From the NCBI RefSeq assembly GCF_018406645.1, contig NZ_AP024546.1, forward strand, positions 62,001 to 126,000: a stretch of DNA of 64,000 nt. Reading direction: 5' to 3'. The DNA comes from Lysobacter helvus (GTDB taxonomy: Bacteria; Pseudomonadota; Gammaproteobacteria; Xanthomonadales; Xanthomonadaceae). The position numbers were made by a program, and so were the translations under genes. The notes beneath the pieces were generated by a model. The model did no database searches and was not told where the DNA came from. It saw only the letters and a list, made by a program, of their open reading frames with translations. Positions 8,280 to 17,917 of the stretch are shown one piece after another; position 1 is the stretch's first letter, and each line of letters opens with the position of its first letter.

Positions 8280-9866
8280 TCAGCTCCGCGCCGAATACGC
8301 GTACGACCCCAACCGCTCCTTCATCGGCGCCAGCTGTTCCTCGTAACGCCGCCACTGCCCCAGCGTCTTCGCATGGATGCCTTCGCGCACCTGCATCGCG
8401 CTCGCGGTGGCCACGGTGCCGGCGCGCTTGGCGATGTCGGTCAGGCCGGTCTGCCACGGCAGGCCGATGTAGTCGAGCAGTTCGCGCGTGGTGCCTTCCG
8501 GTTCCGACACCAGTTCCGAGTAGCGCACGGTGTGGATGCGGCCCGGCAGCTGCGCAGTCCAGTGCGCCATCAACTGGCGGTAGCGCTTGTAGTAGTCCGC
8601 CATCTCCAGCTGGTCGTAGCTGTGCGGGTACGCGGCGGCGAACAGTTCCTTGAGGTTCGAGAAGCACGTGTCCATCGGGTCGCGCACCATGTGCACGATC
8701 TTCGCGCTCGGCAACGCGCGCGCGATGTAGCCGAGGTTGAGGAAGTTCGGCGGCAGCTTGTCGGTGTAGTACGCCGCATGCGTACCGTCGGGGCGGCGCG
8801 CGCGCCAGCGGGTGTGCGCCAGGTAACGCTCGCCGAGCTGCGCCCAGTCGGTGATCGATTCGGCGCGCTTGGCCAGGGCGAGGTCGAGGTTGGGGCCGCC
8901 GGCGAAGTCGCACATCCAGCGCATCTGGAACACGAAATCGCGCAGCTCGCCGGCATCGCGCAGGCGCGCGTGCCCGCCGAGGATGCGTTCGAGCAGCGTG
9001 GTGCCCGAGCGCGGCAGGCCGACGATGAAGATCGGCGTGGCGCCCTCGGAATCGTGGTGCTCGCCGGGCGTGATCTTCAGTGATTGCAGGTGTTCGAACA
9101 GCGCGGTGTCGGTGGCGGTGTCGTACTGCACCTGCGCGCGACGCAGGCGCATGCCGGTGTCGAGCGCCTGCCATGCGGCCTCCGCATCGCCGAGGTCGTC
9201 GAGTTCCTTGAACAGCGCGTAGTACAGCATCGGCGCGTCGGCATGCGCGTCGCCCAGGCGCGCGAGCGAGGCGCGCAACGCGTCGACGTGGTTGTCGTCG
9301 CGCGTCTGCGTGTGCAGCTTCGACAGCGAGCGCGCGGCGCGGGCGAAATCCGGATCGGCGGCCAGCGCGGCGTCGAAGGCGGCCTGCGCTTCCACGTCGT
9401 CGCCGCGGTGCATCTCGGCCAAACCGATGAGGTAGCGGATGGCCGGCGAATCCCAGCCGAGCTTGCGCGCGGCATCCAGCAGGCGCAGCGCCATGTCGGG
9501 CTGCATGTAATCCGTCATCACCTTGCCGAGCTGGGCCAGCGCGGCCGGGCGCTGCGCTTCCAGCATCTCGGGGCGGCCGGCGGCGATCACGGCCGGCTCG
9601 GTTTCGCCCAGGGTGAGCAGGCGCTTGCAGACCATTTCGATGACATCCGCGTCATCCGTGTGGGCCACGCCCGCGGCCAGCGCGTGCGCGATCGCGTCGC
9701 GGTAGCGGCCCTCGCCCGACGCCAGCAGCGACAGGCGCAGGTTGGCCAGCACGGCGAAATCCGGATCGTCGACGAGCGTGAGGTAGGCGGCGCGGGCGTC
9801 GTCCTGGCGGCGTTCGCCGAGCAGGCGTTCGGCGGTTTGCCAGGTGTCCAGGGCGGGGGTCTGCAT
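8280..9866 (-). CDS. TPR-containing sulfotransferase family protein
   Basis: A 528-residue two-part protein. Roughly residues 1-250 are tetratricopeptide-like helical repeats (for example the AQAAFDAALAADPDFARAA repeat). From about residue 270 a sulfotransferase domain begins with the PAPS 5'-phosphosulfate loop VGLPRSGTT, followed by the 3'-phosphate motif RDPMDTCFSNL and a C-terminal YSELV/GLPW segment. The family transfers sulfate from PAPS to an acceptor that cannot be predicted from sequence; it is larger than RaxST-type tyrosylprotein sulfotransferases, which lack the TPR part. It stands alone on the minus strand, divergent from leucine dehydrogenase with a 248-bp gap. Confidence 0.85.
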   Translation of the reverse strand: MQTPALDTWQTAERLLGERRQDDARAAYLTLVDDPDFAVLANLRLSLLASGEGRYRDAIAHALAAGVAHTDDADVIEMVCKRLLTLGETEPAVIAAGRPEMLEAQRPAALAQLGKVMTDYMQPDMALRLLDAARKLGWDSPAIRYLIGLAEMHRGDDVEAQAAFDAALAADPDFARAARSLSKLHTQTRDDNHVDALRASLARLGDAHADAPMLYYALFKELDDLGDAEAAWQALDTGMRLRRAQVQYDTATDTALFEHLQSLKITPGEHHDSEGATPIFIVGLPRSGTTLLERILGGHARLRDAGELRDFVFQMRWMCDFAGGPNLDLALAKRAESITDWAQLGERYLAHTRWRARRPDGTHAAYYTDKLPPNFLNLGYIARALPSAKIVHMVRDPMDTCFSNLKELFAAAYPHSYDQLEMADYYKRYRQLMAHWTAQLPGRIHTVRYSELVSEPEGTTRELLDYIGLPWQTGLTDIAKRAGTVATASAMQVREGIHAKTLGQWRRYEEQLAPMKERLGSYAYSARS

Positions 9867-10114
9867 TCGGCGGCTTTCTTGTAAGGAGTGAATCGACAGG
9901 GCCGCGATTGTAGGCGGCCCGCGCCACGGGCGTCCCTACGCCCGCGTACACACGACTCAGGCTTGGCTTCGGAGTAGACTGCGCCGCCTGCGGTGGCCTG
10001 AGCGCCTGGATTTTCGTCCGCAGTCCCCAGCAATCTCAACGACTTATCTCGACTTGTTGGCCCGCTTGCCACGCGCGATCACGCGCACGGCGACGCAGGC
10101 CGCCGGAGCTTCCG

Positions 10115-11215
10115 ATGCTTTTCGAAACCCTCGACACCTACGGCCACGAACAGGTCGTGTTCTGCCACAACAAGGATGCGGGCCTGAAGGCCATCATCGC
10201 CATCCACAACACGGTGCTCGGCCCCGCCCTCGGCGGCACGCGCATGTGGCCGTACAAGACCGAGGCCGACGCGCTCAACGACGTGCTGCGCCTCTCGCGC
10301 GGCATGACGTACAAGAACGCGGTGGCCGGCCTGAACATCGGCGGCGGCAAGGCCGTCATCATCGGCGACCCGGCGAAGGACAAGAGCGAGGCGCTGTTCC
10401 GCGCGTTCGGCCAGTTCGTCGAATCGCTGGGCGGCCGCTACATCACGGCCGAGGACGTCGGCATCGACGTCAACGACATGGAATACGTGTACCGCGAGAC
10501 CGAGTACGTGACCGGCGTGCACCAGGTGCACGGTGGTTCGGGCGATCCCTCGCCGTTCACCGCCTACGGCACGCTGCAGGGCCTGATGGCCACGCTCAAC
10601 AAGAAGTACGGCGACGAGGAAGTCGGCAAGTATTCCTACGCGGTGCAGGGCCTGGGCCACGTCGGCATGGAATTCGTGAAGCTGCTCAAGGAGCGCGGCG
10701 CGAAGATCTTCGTCACCGACATCAACAAGCAACTGGTCGACAAGGCCGTCAACGAATACGGCGCCGAAGCCGTGGGCCTGGACGAGATCTACGACGTGCC
10801 GGCCGACGTGTACTCGCCGTGCGCGCTGGGCGCCACCGTCAACGAACAGACCCTGCCCCGCCTCAAGGCGAAGGTCATCTGCGGCGCGGCGAACAACCAG
10901 CTGGCCAACACGCAGATCGGCGACGAAGTCGAGAAGCGCGGCATCCTCTACGCGCCGGACTATGCGGTCAACGCGGGCGGCGTGATGAACGTGTCGCTCG
11001 AGATCGACGGCTACAACCGCGAACGCGCGATGCGCATGATGCGCACGATCTACCACAACCTCGCGCGCATCTATGAAATCAGCGAGCGCGACGCGATCCC
11101 GACCTACAAGGCCGCCGACCGCCTCGCCGAAGAGCGCATCAGCGCGATCGGCAAGCTGAAGCTCCCGCTGGGCCGCGCACAGCCGCGTTTCCAAGGCCGC
11201 ATCCGCGGTCACTGA
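10115..11215 (+). CDS. ldh: leucine dehydrogenase (Glu/Leu/Phe/Val dehydrogenase family)
   Basis: NAD-dependent oxidative deamination of branched-chain amino acids to their 2-oxo acids, the entry step of leucine, valine and isoleucine breakdown. The 366-residue length is normal. K67 in MTYKNAVAG and K79 in GLNIGGGKA match the substrate-binding and catalytic lysines of Bacillus leucine dehydrogenase, and GLGHVG marks the Rossmann dinucleotide-binding turn. The start ATG 10115 follows GGAG with seven-base spacing. A promoter-like TAGACT at 9975-9980 would give a leader of about 130 nt; no strong -35 is seen. A terminator follows directly, so the gene is probably monocistronic. Confidence 0.9.
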   Translation: MLFETLDTYGHEQVVFCHNKDAGLKAIIAIHNTVLGPALGGTRMWPYKTEADALNDVLRLSRGMTYKNAVAGLNIGGGKAVIIGDPAKDKSEALFRAFGQFVESLGGRYITAEDVGIDVNDMEYVYRETEYVTGVHQVHGGSGDPSPFTAYGTLQGLMATLNKKYGDEEVGKYSYAVQGLGHVGMEFVKLLKERGAKIFVTDINKQLVDKAVNEYGAEAVGLDEIYDVPADVYSPCALGATVNEQTLPRLKAKVICGAANNQLANTQIGDEVEKRGILYAPDYAVNAGGVMNVSLEIDGYNRERAMRMMRTIYHNLARIYEISERDAIPTYKAADRLAEERISAIGKLKLPLGRAQPRFQGRIRGH

Positions 11216-11227
11216 TGCACCACCCAG

Positions 11228-11256
11228 GGACGGGGCTTCGGCCCCGTCCTGCGTTT
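11228..11256 (+). terminator. Rho-independent terminator after leucine dehydrogenase
   Basis: A perfect 9-bp stem GGACGGGGC/GCCCCGTCC closes on a stable TTCG tetraloop (11237-11240) and is followed by TGCGTTT. The T tract is short, but position (12 bp after the stop) and stem strength support termination. Confidence 0.75.
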
Positions 11257-11288
11257 CCGTCACCTGAAAGTTTCGTCCGGAGTCTGCA

Positions 11289-12446
11289 ATGCGCGCTTTT
11301 CCGCTGGGTGAAGACATCGATGCACTGCGCGAGACGGTCCGCCGTTTCTGCGATGCGGAAATCGCGCCCCGCGCGGCGCAGATCGACCACGACAACCTCT
11401 TCCCCGCCGACCTGTGGCCGAAGCTCGGCGAGATGGGCCTGCTCGGGCTGACGGTGCCGGAACAGTTCGGTGGCACCGACATGGGCTACCTCGCGCACCT
11501 CGTCGCGATGGAAGAGATCTCGCGCGCGTCGGGTTCGGTCGGCCTGTCGTACGGCGCGCATTCCAACCTGTGCGTCAACAACCTCTACGCCAACGGCACC
11601 GATGCGCAGCGCGCGAAGTACCTGCCGAAGCTGTGCTCGGGCGAATGGAAGGGCGCGCTGGCGATGAGCGAACCCGGTGCGGGTTCGGACGTCGTCGGTT
11701 CCATGCAGTGCCGCGCGGAACTGCGCGGCGATACGTGGGTCGCCAACGGCAACAAGATGTGGATCACCAACGGCCCCGAGGCCGACGTGCTGATCGTGTA
11801 CATGCGCACCGCCGGCAAGGAATCGGGCAGCAGTTGCATGACCGCCTTCCTCGTCGAGAAGGGCATGCCGGGCTTCACCACCGCGCAGAAGCTCGACAAG
11901 TTCGGCATGCGCGGGTCGAACACGTGCGAGCTGGTGTTCCGCGATTGCGAGATCCCCGCCGCCAACGTGCTCGGCGAAGTGCACAAGGGCGTCAAGGTGC
12001 TGATGTCGGGCCTGAACACCGAACGCCTCGTGTTGTCCGGCGGGCCGATCGGCCTGATGCAGGCGGCGATGGACGTCGCCCTGCCCTACGTGCGCGAACG
12101 CAAGCAGTTCGACGCGCCGATCGGGACCTTCGGGATCATGCAGGCCAAGATCGCCGACATGTACACGTCGCTGCAGTCCTCGCGCGCGTTCGCCTACCAG
12201 GTGGCCCGCGATTACGACGCCGGGCGCAAGTCGCGCGTGGATGCGGCCTCGTGCCTGCTGCATGCGACGGAAGCCGCGGTCGACGTGGCCCTGGAAGCCA
12301 TCCAGGCGCTCGGCGGCAACGGCTACATCAACGAATACCCGACCGGCCGGATCCTGCGCGACGCCAAGCTCTACGCGATCGGCGCCGGGACCAACGAGAT
12401 CCGGCGGATGCTGATCGGGCGGGAGCTCTTCGACGGGCGGGATTGA
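11289..12446 (+). CDS. ivd: isovaleryl-CoA dehydrogenase
   Basis: FAD-dependent acyl-CoA dehydrogenase that converts isovaleryl-CoA to 3-methylcrotonyl-CoA in leucine degradation (LiuA). All 385 residues are present: the helical N-terminal domain, the middle beta domain ([17 protein letters not shown]), and the C-terminal helical domain. The catalytic base expected for isovaleryl-CoA dehydrogenases, a Glu in LNTERL near residue 245, is there instead of the C-terminal Glu used by short-chain enzymes. [12 protein letters not shown] near the end is the usual FAD/subunit contact. The start has GGAG seven bases upstream. Next in the pathway is methylcrotonyl-CoA carboxylase, encoded further right. 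Confidence 0.93.
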   Translation: MRAFPLGEDIDALRETVRRFCDAEIAPRAAQIDHDNLFPADLWPKLGEMGLLGLTVPEQFGGTDMGYLAHLVAMEEISRASGSVGLSYGAHSNLCVNNLYANGTDAQRAKYLPKLCSGEWKGALAMSEPGAGSDVVGSMQCRAELRGDTWVANGNKMWITNGPEADVLIVYMRTAGKESGSSCMTAFLVEKGMPGFTTAQKLDKFGMRGSNTCELVFRDCEIPAANVLGEVHKGVKVLMSGLNTERLVLSGGPIGLMQAAMDVALPYVRERKQFDAPIGTFGIMQAKIADMYTSLQSSRAFAYQVARDYDAGRKSRVDAASCLLHATEAAVDVALEAIQALGGNGYINEYPTGRILRDAKLYAIGAGTNEIRRMLIGRELFDGRD

Positions 12447-12472
12447 GGCCGATCCGGGGCCTCACGTTTCGC

Positions 12473-12538
12473 GGAACGACACGTTCCTGAAGGCCGCACC
12501 CCACCCGTTTGCCGCACTGCAGCATGCGGCTCTAGAAT
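12473..12538 (+). promoter_or_regulatory. promoter of the thiolase gene with an upstream palindrome
   Basis: TTGCCG (12509-12514) and TAGAAT (12533-12538) are separated by 18 bp and would start transcription near 12545, 37 bp before the thiolase ATG. Twenty-one bp upstream of the -35 lies the perfect inverted repeat GGAACG-ACA-CGTTCC (12473-12487), a possible regulator site. Confidence 0.5.
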
Positions 12539-12581
12539 CGGACCGTCCCGGCGAACCGCCGGCCCGTCTCCTGGAGTCACC

Positions 12582-13757
<1,176 letters not shown>

Positions 13758-13879
13758 AATCTGAAAACGTGGTCGGAGAAATTTTCCGGCCAAACCCCTT
13801 GACACGCGACAACCGCCGGTTGAGATTGGTATTGGCGCGCAGTTGCGCGTTGCCAATCCAACGACGAGGAATGACCAAC

Positions 13880-14272
13880 ATGTCCATCAACAAGGCTCTG
13901 ATTGCCATCGCTCTGGGCTTCGCCCTGACCGCTTGCACGAACAAGGACCAGGCTGCCGACTCCGCCGCCGAAGCCAGCGCCGCCGCCGGCGAAGCGCAGC
14001 AGGCTGCCGACAACGCCGCCGCCACCGGTGACGCCGCCGCTGCCGACGCCGCCCAGGCTGCTGCCGACACGGCCGCCGCCGCTGCCGACGCCGCTTCCAC
14101 CTCGGCCGACGCCGCTGCCGCCAAGGCCGGCACCACCGACGCCGACGACGCTGCCGACGCTGCCGAGAACGCAGCCGACGCCGCTGGCCAGGCGCAGGAC
14201 GCCGCCGAAGAGGCTGCTGCCTCGGCCGACGCCAAGACCAACAACGACGGCACCACCCCGGCGAAGAAGTAA
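13880..14272 (+). CDS. Ala-rich lipoprotein A, 130 aa
   Basis: Unknown function. I start it at ATG 13880 because GAGGA lies nine bases upstream; the in-frame ATG at 13871 would have that motif touching it. A signal peptide ending in the lipobox LTAC predicts a lipid-anchored mature protein. The rest is almost entirely Ala, Asp, Glu, Gln and Thr with a heptad-like pattern (ADDAADA, AENAADA, AGQAQDA, AEEAAAS), consistent with a long amphipathic helix or coiled coil, and it ends in KK like Braun-type lipoproteins. A perfect -35 (TTGACA, 13799-13804) lies upstream with only a weak -10. A terminator follows. It is a paralogue in style of the next gene. Confidence 0.8.
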   Translation: MSINKALIAIALGFALTACTNKDQAADSAAEASAAAGEAQQAADNAAATGDAAAADAAQAAADTAAAAADAASTSADAAAAKAGTTDADDAADAAENAADAAGQAQDAAEEAAASADAKTNNDGTTPAKK

Positions 14273-14321
14273 CCCACGGGTCGGCGCTCTTCACGGCGCT
14301 GAATTGTGGTTACAATGCGCG

Positions 14322-14355
14322 GCCGCCGGTTCACGCCGGCGGCTTTTCTTGTTTT
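14322..14355 (+). terminator. Rho-independent terminator after lipoprotein A
   Basis: Stem GCCGCCGG/CCGGCGGC with loop TTCACG, followed by TTTTCTTGTTTT. A TACAAT box (14311-14316) lies just before it, so a promoter for the second lipoprotein may overlap this terminator. Confidence 0.85.
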
Positions 14356-14466
14356 AGCAGTCCGTAGTCAGTGAACGAATGAAGCCGGCCCCGTGCCGGA
14401 CTGCCGCGCGCACTGGCGTTGCCTGACCCGTTTCTTACCCTTCAGACAACTCCTTTGGAGAGATTC

Positions 14467-14847
14467 ATGAACACCAAGCTCTACGTCCTCCTCGCCGCCG
14501 GCGTCCTCGCTCTGTCGGCCTGCAAGAACGACACCCCGACCGCCCAGGCCGAAGCCGCCCAGGCTGCCGACGCCACCGCCGCTGCCGGCGACCAGGCTGC
14601 CGCCGCCGCTGACGCTGCCGGCACCGCCGCCGCCGAAGGCGTCGACGCCGCCGCCGCCGCGACGGGCGAAGCCGCTGCCGAGACGGGCGCTGCCGTGGCC
14701 GACGCCGCCAGCACCGCCGCTGCCGCCGCCACCGAAGTGACCGCCGACGCCGCCAACGCGACCGCCGACGCTGCGCAGAAGACCGCCGACGCTGCCAAGG
14801 CCACCGCCGACAAGGCCGACGCCGCTGCCGCCGAAGCCAAGAAGTAA
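14467..14847 (+). CDS. Ala-rich lipoprotein B, 126 aa
   Basis: Unknown function. Start ATG 14467 follows TTGGAGAG with good spacing. Signal peptide with the lipobox LSAC predicts lipid attachment at Cys near residue 19. The mature part is dominated by Ala; near the C-terminus there are four consecutive heptads of the form TADAAxx (TADAANA, TADAAQK, TADAAKA, TADKADA), which points to a regular coiled coil reminiscent of Lpp or LEA-like helices, ending in EAKK. It lies tandem to lipoprotein A with its own terminator, so the two are separately transcribed relatives. A role in the envelope or in stress protection is a guess only. Confidence 0.8.
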   Translation: MNTKLYVLLAAGVLALSACKNDTPTAQAEAAQAADATAAAGDQAAAAADAAGTAAAEGVDAAAAATGEAAAETGAAVADAASTAAAAATEVTADAANATADAAQKTADAAKATADKADAAAAEAKK

Positions 14848-14883
14848 TAGCGCCCTGCGCTAGCTTCTGCTTCACGTAGCACC

Positions 14884-14914
14884 AGAAGACCCGCCTCGGC
14901 GGGTCTTCTTTTTT
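14884..14914 (+). terminator. Rho-independent terminator after lipoprotein B
   Basis: Nearly perfect stem AGAAGACCCGCC (14884-14895) with GGCGGGTCTTCT (14898-14909), followed by a run of T residues. It is the strongest terminator in the window and separates the lipoproteins from the carboxylase gene. Confidence 0.9.
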
Positions 14915-14982
14915 GTGGCGGCTTTTGGGCGCAGTGCCGCGGGCCGCTTATCCTCTCCGCTCTTTCGCCGCGCCGGACGTCC

Positions 14983-16590
14983 ATGCCCGCCCTCGCCTCC
15001 AGCCTCGATCCCCGCTCGCAGGATTTCCAGGACAACGTCGCCTACCACCGCGCCCTGGTCGCCGAACTCGACGCCCGCCTGGCGCGCGCCGCCGAAGGCG
15101 GCGGACAGAAGGCCCGCGACAAGCACACCGAACGCGGCAAGCTGCTGGTCCGCGATCGCATCACCGCGCTGCTGGATCCGGGCTCGCCGTTCCTCGAGAT
15201 CGCACCGCTCGCCGCCGAAGGCATGTACGACGACGCCGCGCCCGGCGCCGGCATCGTCGCGGGCATCGGCCGCGTGCACGGGCAGGAAATCGTGATCGTC
15301 GCGAACGACGCCACGGTGAAAGGCGGCACGTACTTCCCGATGACGGTGAAGAAGCATCTGCGCGCACAGGAAATCGCGCGCGAGAACCGCCTGCCCTGCG
15401 TGTACCTCGTCGATTCCGGCGGCGCGTTCCTCCCGTTGCAGGACGAAGTCTTCCCGGACAAGGAACACTTCGGCCGCATCTTCTACAACCAGGCGCGGCT
15501 GAGCGCGGAGAACCTCCCGCAGATCGCCGTCGTCATGGGCTCGTGCACCGCGGGCGGCGCGTACGTGCCGGCGATGTGCGACGAGTCGATCATCGTCAAG
15601 GAGCAAGGCACGATCTTCCTCGGCGGCCCGCCGCTGGTGAAGGCCGCCACCGGCGAAGTCGTCGATGCCGAATCGCTCGGCGGTGCGGACGTGCATACGT
15701 CGGTGTCGGGCGTGGCGGATCATTTCGCCGAAGACGATCGCGATGCGCTGCAGATCGCGCGCAACCTCGTCGCGCACCTCAACCGCAGCAAGACGCTGCC
15801 GGTGACCACGCAGCCCGCGCGCGAGCCGCTGTTCGCCGCCGAGGAGCTGTACGGCATCGTGCCGAAGGACACGCGCCGCCCGTTCGACATCCGCGAGGTG
15901 ATCGCGCGCATCGTCGACGGCAGCGACTTCCAGGAGTTCAAGGCGCGCTACGGCAAGACGCTCGTGTGCGGCTTCGCGCACATCCACGGGTATCCGGTCG
16001 GCATCATCGCCAACAACGGCATTTTGTTTTCCGAGAGCGCGCTTAAGGGCGCGCACTTCATCGAGCTGTGCAACCAGCGCGACATCCCGCTCGTGTTCCT
16101 GCAGAACATCACCGGCTTCATGGTCGGCCGCAAGTACGAGAACGCGGGCATCGCGAAGGACGGCGCGAAGATGGTGACCGCGGTGGCGTGCTCGCACGTG
16201 CCGAAGTTCACCGTGGTGATCGGCGGCAGCTTCGGCGCAGGCAACTATGCGATGTGCGGCCGCGCGTACGGCGGGCGCTTCCTGTGGATGTGGCCGAACG
16301 CGCGCATCAGCGTGATGGGCGGCGAGCAGGCGGCGTCGGTGTTGTCGACGATCAAGCGCGATGCGATCGAAGGCGCGGGCAAGACGTGGTCGGCGGACGA
16401 AGAAGATGCATTCAAGTCGCCGATCCGCGACCAGTACGAATCGCAGGGCAATCCGTATTACGCGAGCGCGCGTTTGTGGGACGACGGCATCATCGATCCC
16501 GCGGACACGCGTCGCGTGCTCGGCCTGGGCCTCGCCGCTGCGTTGAATGCACCGATCGAGAAAGGCCGCTTCGGCATCTTCCGCATGTAA
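14983..16590 (+). CDS. mccB: methylcrotonoyl-CoA carboxylase beta subunit (carboxyltransferase)
   Basis: Carboxyltransferase half of the biotin enzyme that turns 3-methylcrotonyl-CoA into 3-methylglutaconyl-CoA (LiuB) in leucine breakdown. The 535 residues contain the two crotonase-like carboxyltransferase domains: [11 protein letters not shown] and [13 protein letters not shown] in the first, and [23 protein letters not shown] with [16 protein letters not shown] in the second, the oxyanion-hole glycines for biotin and acyl-CoA. The alpha subunit is not adjacent but lies at 20892-22916. This separation, with a bactofilin and feoAB between, is unusual compared with the compact liu operons of pseudomonads. 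Confidence 0.93.
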   Translation: MPALASSLDPRSQDFQDNVAYHRALVAELDARLARAAEGGGQKARDKHTERGKLLVRDRITALLDPGSPFLEIAPLAAEGMYDDAAPGAGIVAGIGRVHGQEIVIVANDATVKGGTYFPMTVKKHLRAQEIARENRLPCVYLVDSGGAFLPLQDEVFPDKEHFGRIFYNQARLSAENLPQIAVVMGSCTAGGAYVPAMCDESIIVKEQGTIFLGGPPLVKAATGEVVDAESLGGADVHTSVSGVADHFAEDDRDALQIARNLVAHLNRSKTLPVTTQPAREPLFAAEELYGIVPKDTRRPFDIREVIARIVDGSDFQEFKARYGKTLVCGFAHIHGYPVGIIANNGILFSESALKGAHFIELCNQRDIPLVFLQNITGFMVGRKYENAGIAKDGAKMVTAVACSHVPKFTVVIGGSFGAGNYAMCGRAYGGRFLWMWPNARISVMGGEQAASVLSTIKRDAIEGAGKTWSADEEDAFKSPIRDQYESQGNPYYASARLWDDGIIDPADTRRVLGLGLAAALNAPIEKGRFGIFRM

Positions 16591-16603
16591 TCAGTGCGCA
16601 TGC

Positions 16604-16625
16604 GCGTGCGTATGCGATCGCACGC
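16604..16625. other. inverted repeat downstream of mccB
   Basis: GCGTGCG (16604-16610) and CGCACGC (16619-16625) can pair around an 8-nt loop; the inner TGCGATCGCA (16613-16622) is itself palindromic. There is no T run, so it is either a weak terminator or a protein site. The remaining 140 bp up to the bactofilin ATG show nothing else I can name. Confidence 0.35.
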
Positions 16626-16768
16626 AATGTGATCGCGCGCACCGATGAATGGGCGACCGCGCGTCGGTTCCTGTCCGAACCCTGAAGCGTTTGCCCGCGG
16701 GGACGGCGTCAATGGCGTGTGACGAGTGCTAGCCTCCGGCTTCCCTCAAGCAAGCAGGACATTCCCCC

Positions 16769-17314
16769 ATGGCCCTCTGGAAAGATCAGCCCGCCCCGGC
16801 CGCCAACAAGCCTGCCCCGTCGCCCGCCGCGTCCACCGAGGCCGCGCGCTTCCAACCCGAGACCACCATGCCGCCGTCCACTGCCCCCGCATCCTCCGCT
16901 CCCACCGCCGTCCCGACCGCCGCCCCGCCGCGTCCGGCCGCGCGCCAGGTCAACGAATCGCTGATCGCCGCCGACCTGACCATCGAAGGCAAGATCCACG
17001 GCACCGGCCATGTCCGCATCGCGGGCCAGTTCAAGGGCGACGTCAATGTCGAAGGCGACCTCACCATCGAGAAGGGCGCCAAGCTGACCGGTGGCGTGCG
17101 CGCGCAGAAGATCACCATCGCGGGCGAACTGGAAGGCAACATCGAATCCGCGCAGCGCGTCGACCTGCTCGAATCCGGCGTGCTCACCGGCGACGTCAAG
17201 GCCGCTTCGTTCACCGTGGCCGCCGGTTCGCGCATGCGCGGCCAGGTCGAGTTCGGCTGGGACGAGAAGGCCGGCAGCAGCACGACGCGCAGCAGCTCCA
17301 CCGACAACGCCTGA
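16769..17314 (+). CDS. bactofilin (polymer-forming cytoskeletal protein)
   Basis: A 181-residue bactofilin. A Pro/Ala/Thr-rich disordered N-terminal tail of about 60 residues is followed by the beta-helical core (SLIAADLTIEGKIHGTG, IAGQFKGDVNVEGDLTI, AGELEGNIES, GVLTGDVKAASFTV), whose short glycine-marked turns build the right-handed helix that polymerises without nucleotide, and then a Ser/Thr-rich tail. Bactofilins act at the membrane in cell shape, stalk or peptidoglycan-enzyme placement. A zinc-ribbon protein follows two bases after the stop, so the two are likely co-transcribed. No M23 peptidase neighbour, often seen with bactofilins, is present. Confidence 0.9.
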   Translation: MALWKDQPAPAANKPAPSPAASTEAARFQPETTMPPSTAPASSAPTAVPTAAPPRPAARQVNESLIAADLTIEGKIHGTGHVRIAGQFKGDVNVEGDLTIEKGAKLTGGVRAQKITIAGELEGNIESAQRVDLLESGVLTGDVKAASFTVAAGSRMRGQVEFGWDEKAGSSTTRSSSTDNA

Positions 17315-17316
17315 GC

Positions 17317-17676
17317 ATGAGCGCCCGCCCGGGCACGCCGGGGGCCACGCGCACGTGCCCCCACTGCAAGGCGACCATCCTCGACAGCGCCAGCGTGTGC
17401 CCCGCCTGCCGGGGCCACCTGCGTTACGACGATGCGGCCGTCGCGCGCGCGAAGACCGCCATCCAGCCGTTGCAGATCGAAGGCACGATCACGCCGCCGC
17501 CCGGCGACGCGATCTTCGAGTATTCGATGGTGTTGTCGATCCGCAACGCGCGCGGCGAAGAAGTCGTGCGCCAGGTGGTCGGCGTGGGTGCGCTGCAGCC
17601 CGACGAGCAGCGCACGTTTTCGGTGCAGGTGGAAATGACCGAAGCGACCGGCGCGAAGGCCCGCCGCAAGCACTGA
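17317..17676 (+). CDS. zinc-ribbon protein, 119 aa
   Basis: Unknown function. The N-terminus has two Cys pairs, CPHC and CPAC, spaced as a zinc ribbon (residues about 14-34). The remainder is a predicted beta-rich domain with the segment EGTITPPPGDAIFEYSMV and a basic tail KARRKH. ATG 17317 lies two bases after the bactofilin stop, which argues that it works with the bactofilin, perhaps as an adaptor; this is inference from position. Its stop is four bases from the convergent Cys-rich gene of the feo cluster. Confidence 0.75.
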   Translation: MSARPGTPGATRTCPHCKATILDSASVCPACRGHLRYDDAAVARAKTAIQPLQIEGTITPPPGDAIFEYSMVLSIRNARGEEVVRQVVGVGALQPDEQRTFSVQVEMTEATGAKARRKH

Positions 17677-17680
17677 ACCG

Positions 17681-17917
17681 CTAGTGCGACGAACACCCGT
17701 CGCAGCCCGTGTCGCACCCCGCGCCGCCTGCCATCGCAGCCGGCGCGATCCACTTCCCCACTTTCCGCAACCACGCCGGGCGCGTGTCGCGCAGCAGCGG
17801 CAACGCGCACGCGATGCGCATGCGGCGCACGCCCTGCGGCCATTGTTTCTGCAGCACGAACGCCGCACTGGCGAGGCACGCCAGCGCGATCACGACGTAT
17901 TGCAGCACCAGCGCCAT
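17681..17917 (-). CDS. small membrane protein with Cys-rich tail, last gene of feo cluster
   Basis: A 78-residue protein: one N-terminal transmembrane helix (residues about 4-22), a basic middle, and a C-terminal GCDTGCDGCSSH with four Cys/His ligands in 12 residues. It resembles the DUF6587-type small proteins found after feoB in xanthomonads. Its ATG overlaps the feoB stop by one base (TGATG), so it is translated together with the transporter. The metal-binding tail at a membrane anchor suggests a role in iron handling or FeoB control, analogous in position to FeoC, though not homologous. Confidence 0.7.
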   Translation of the reverse strand: MALVLQYVVIALACLASAAFVLQKQWPQGVRRMRIACALPLLRDTRPAWLRKVGKWIAPAAMAGGAGCDTGCDGCSSH

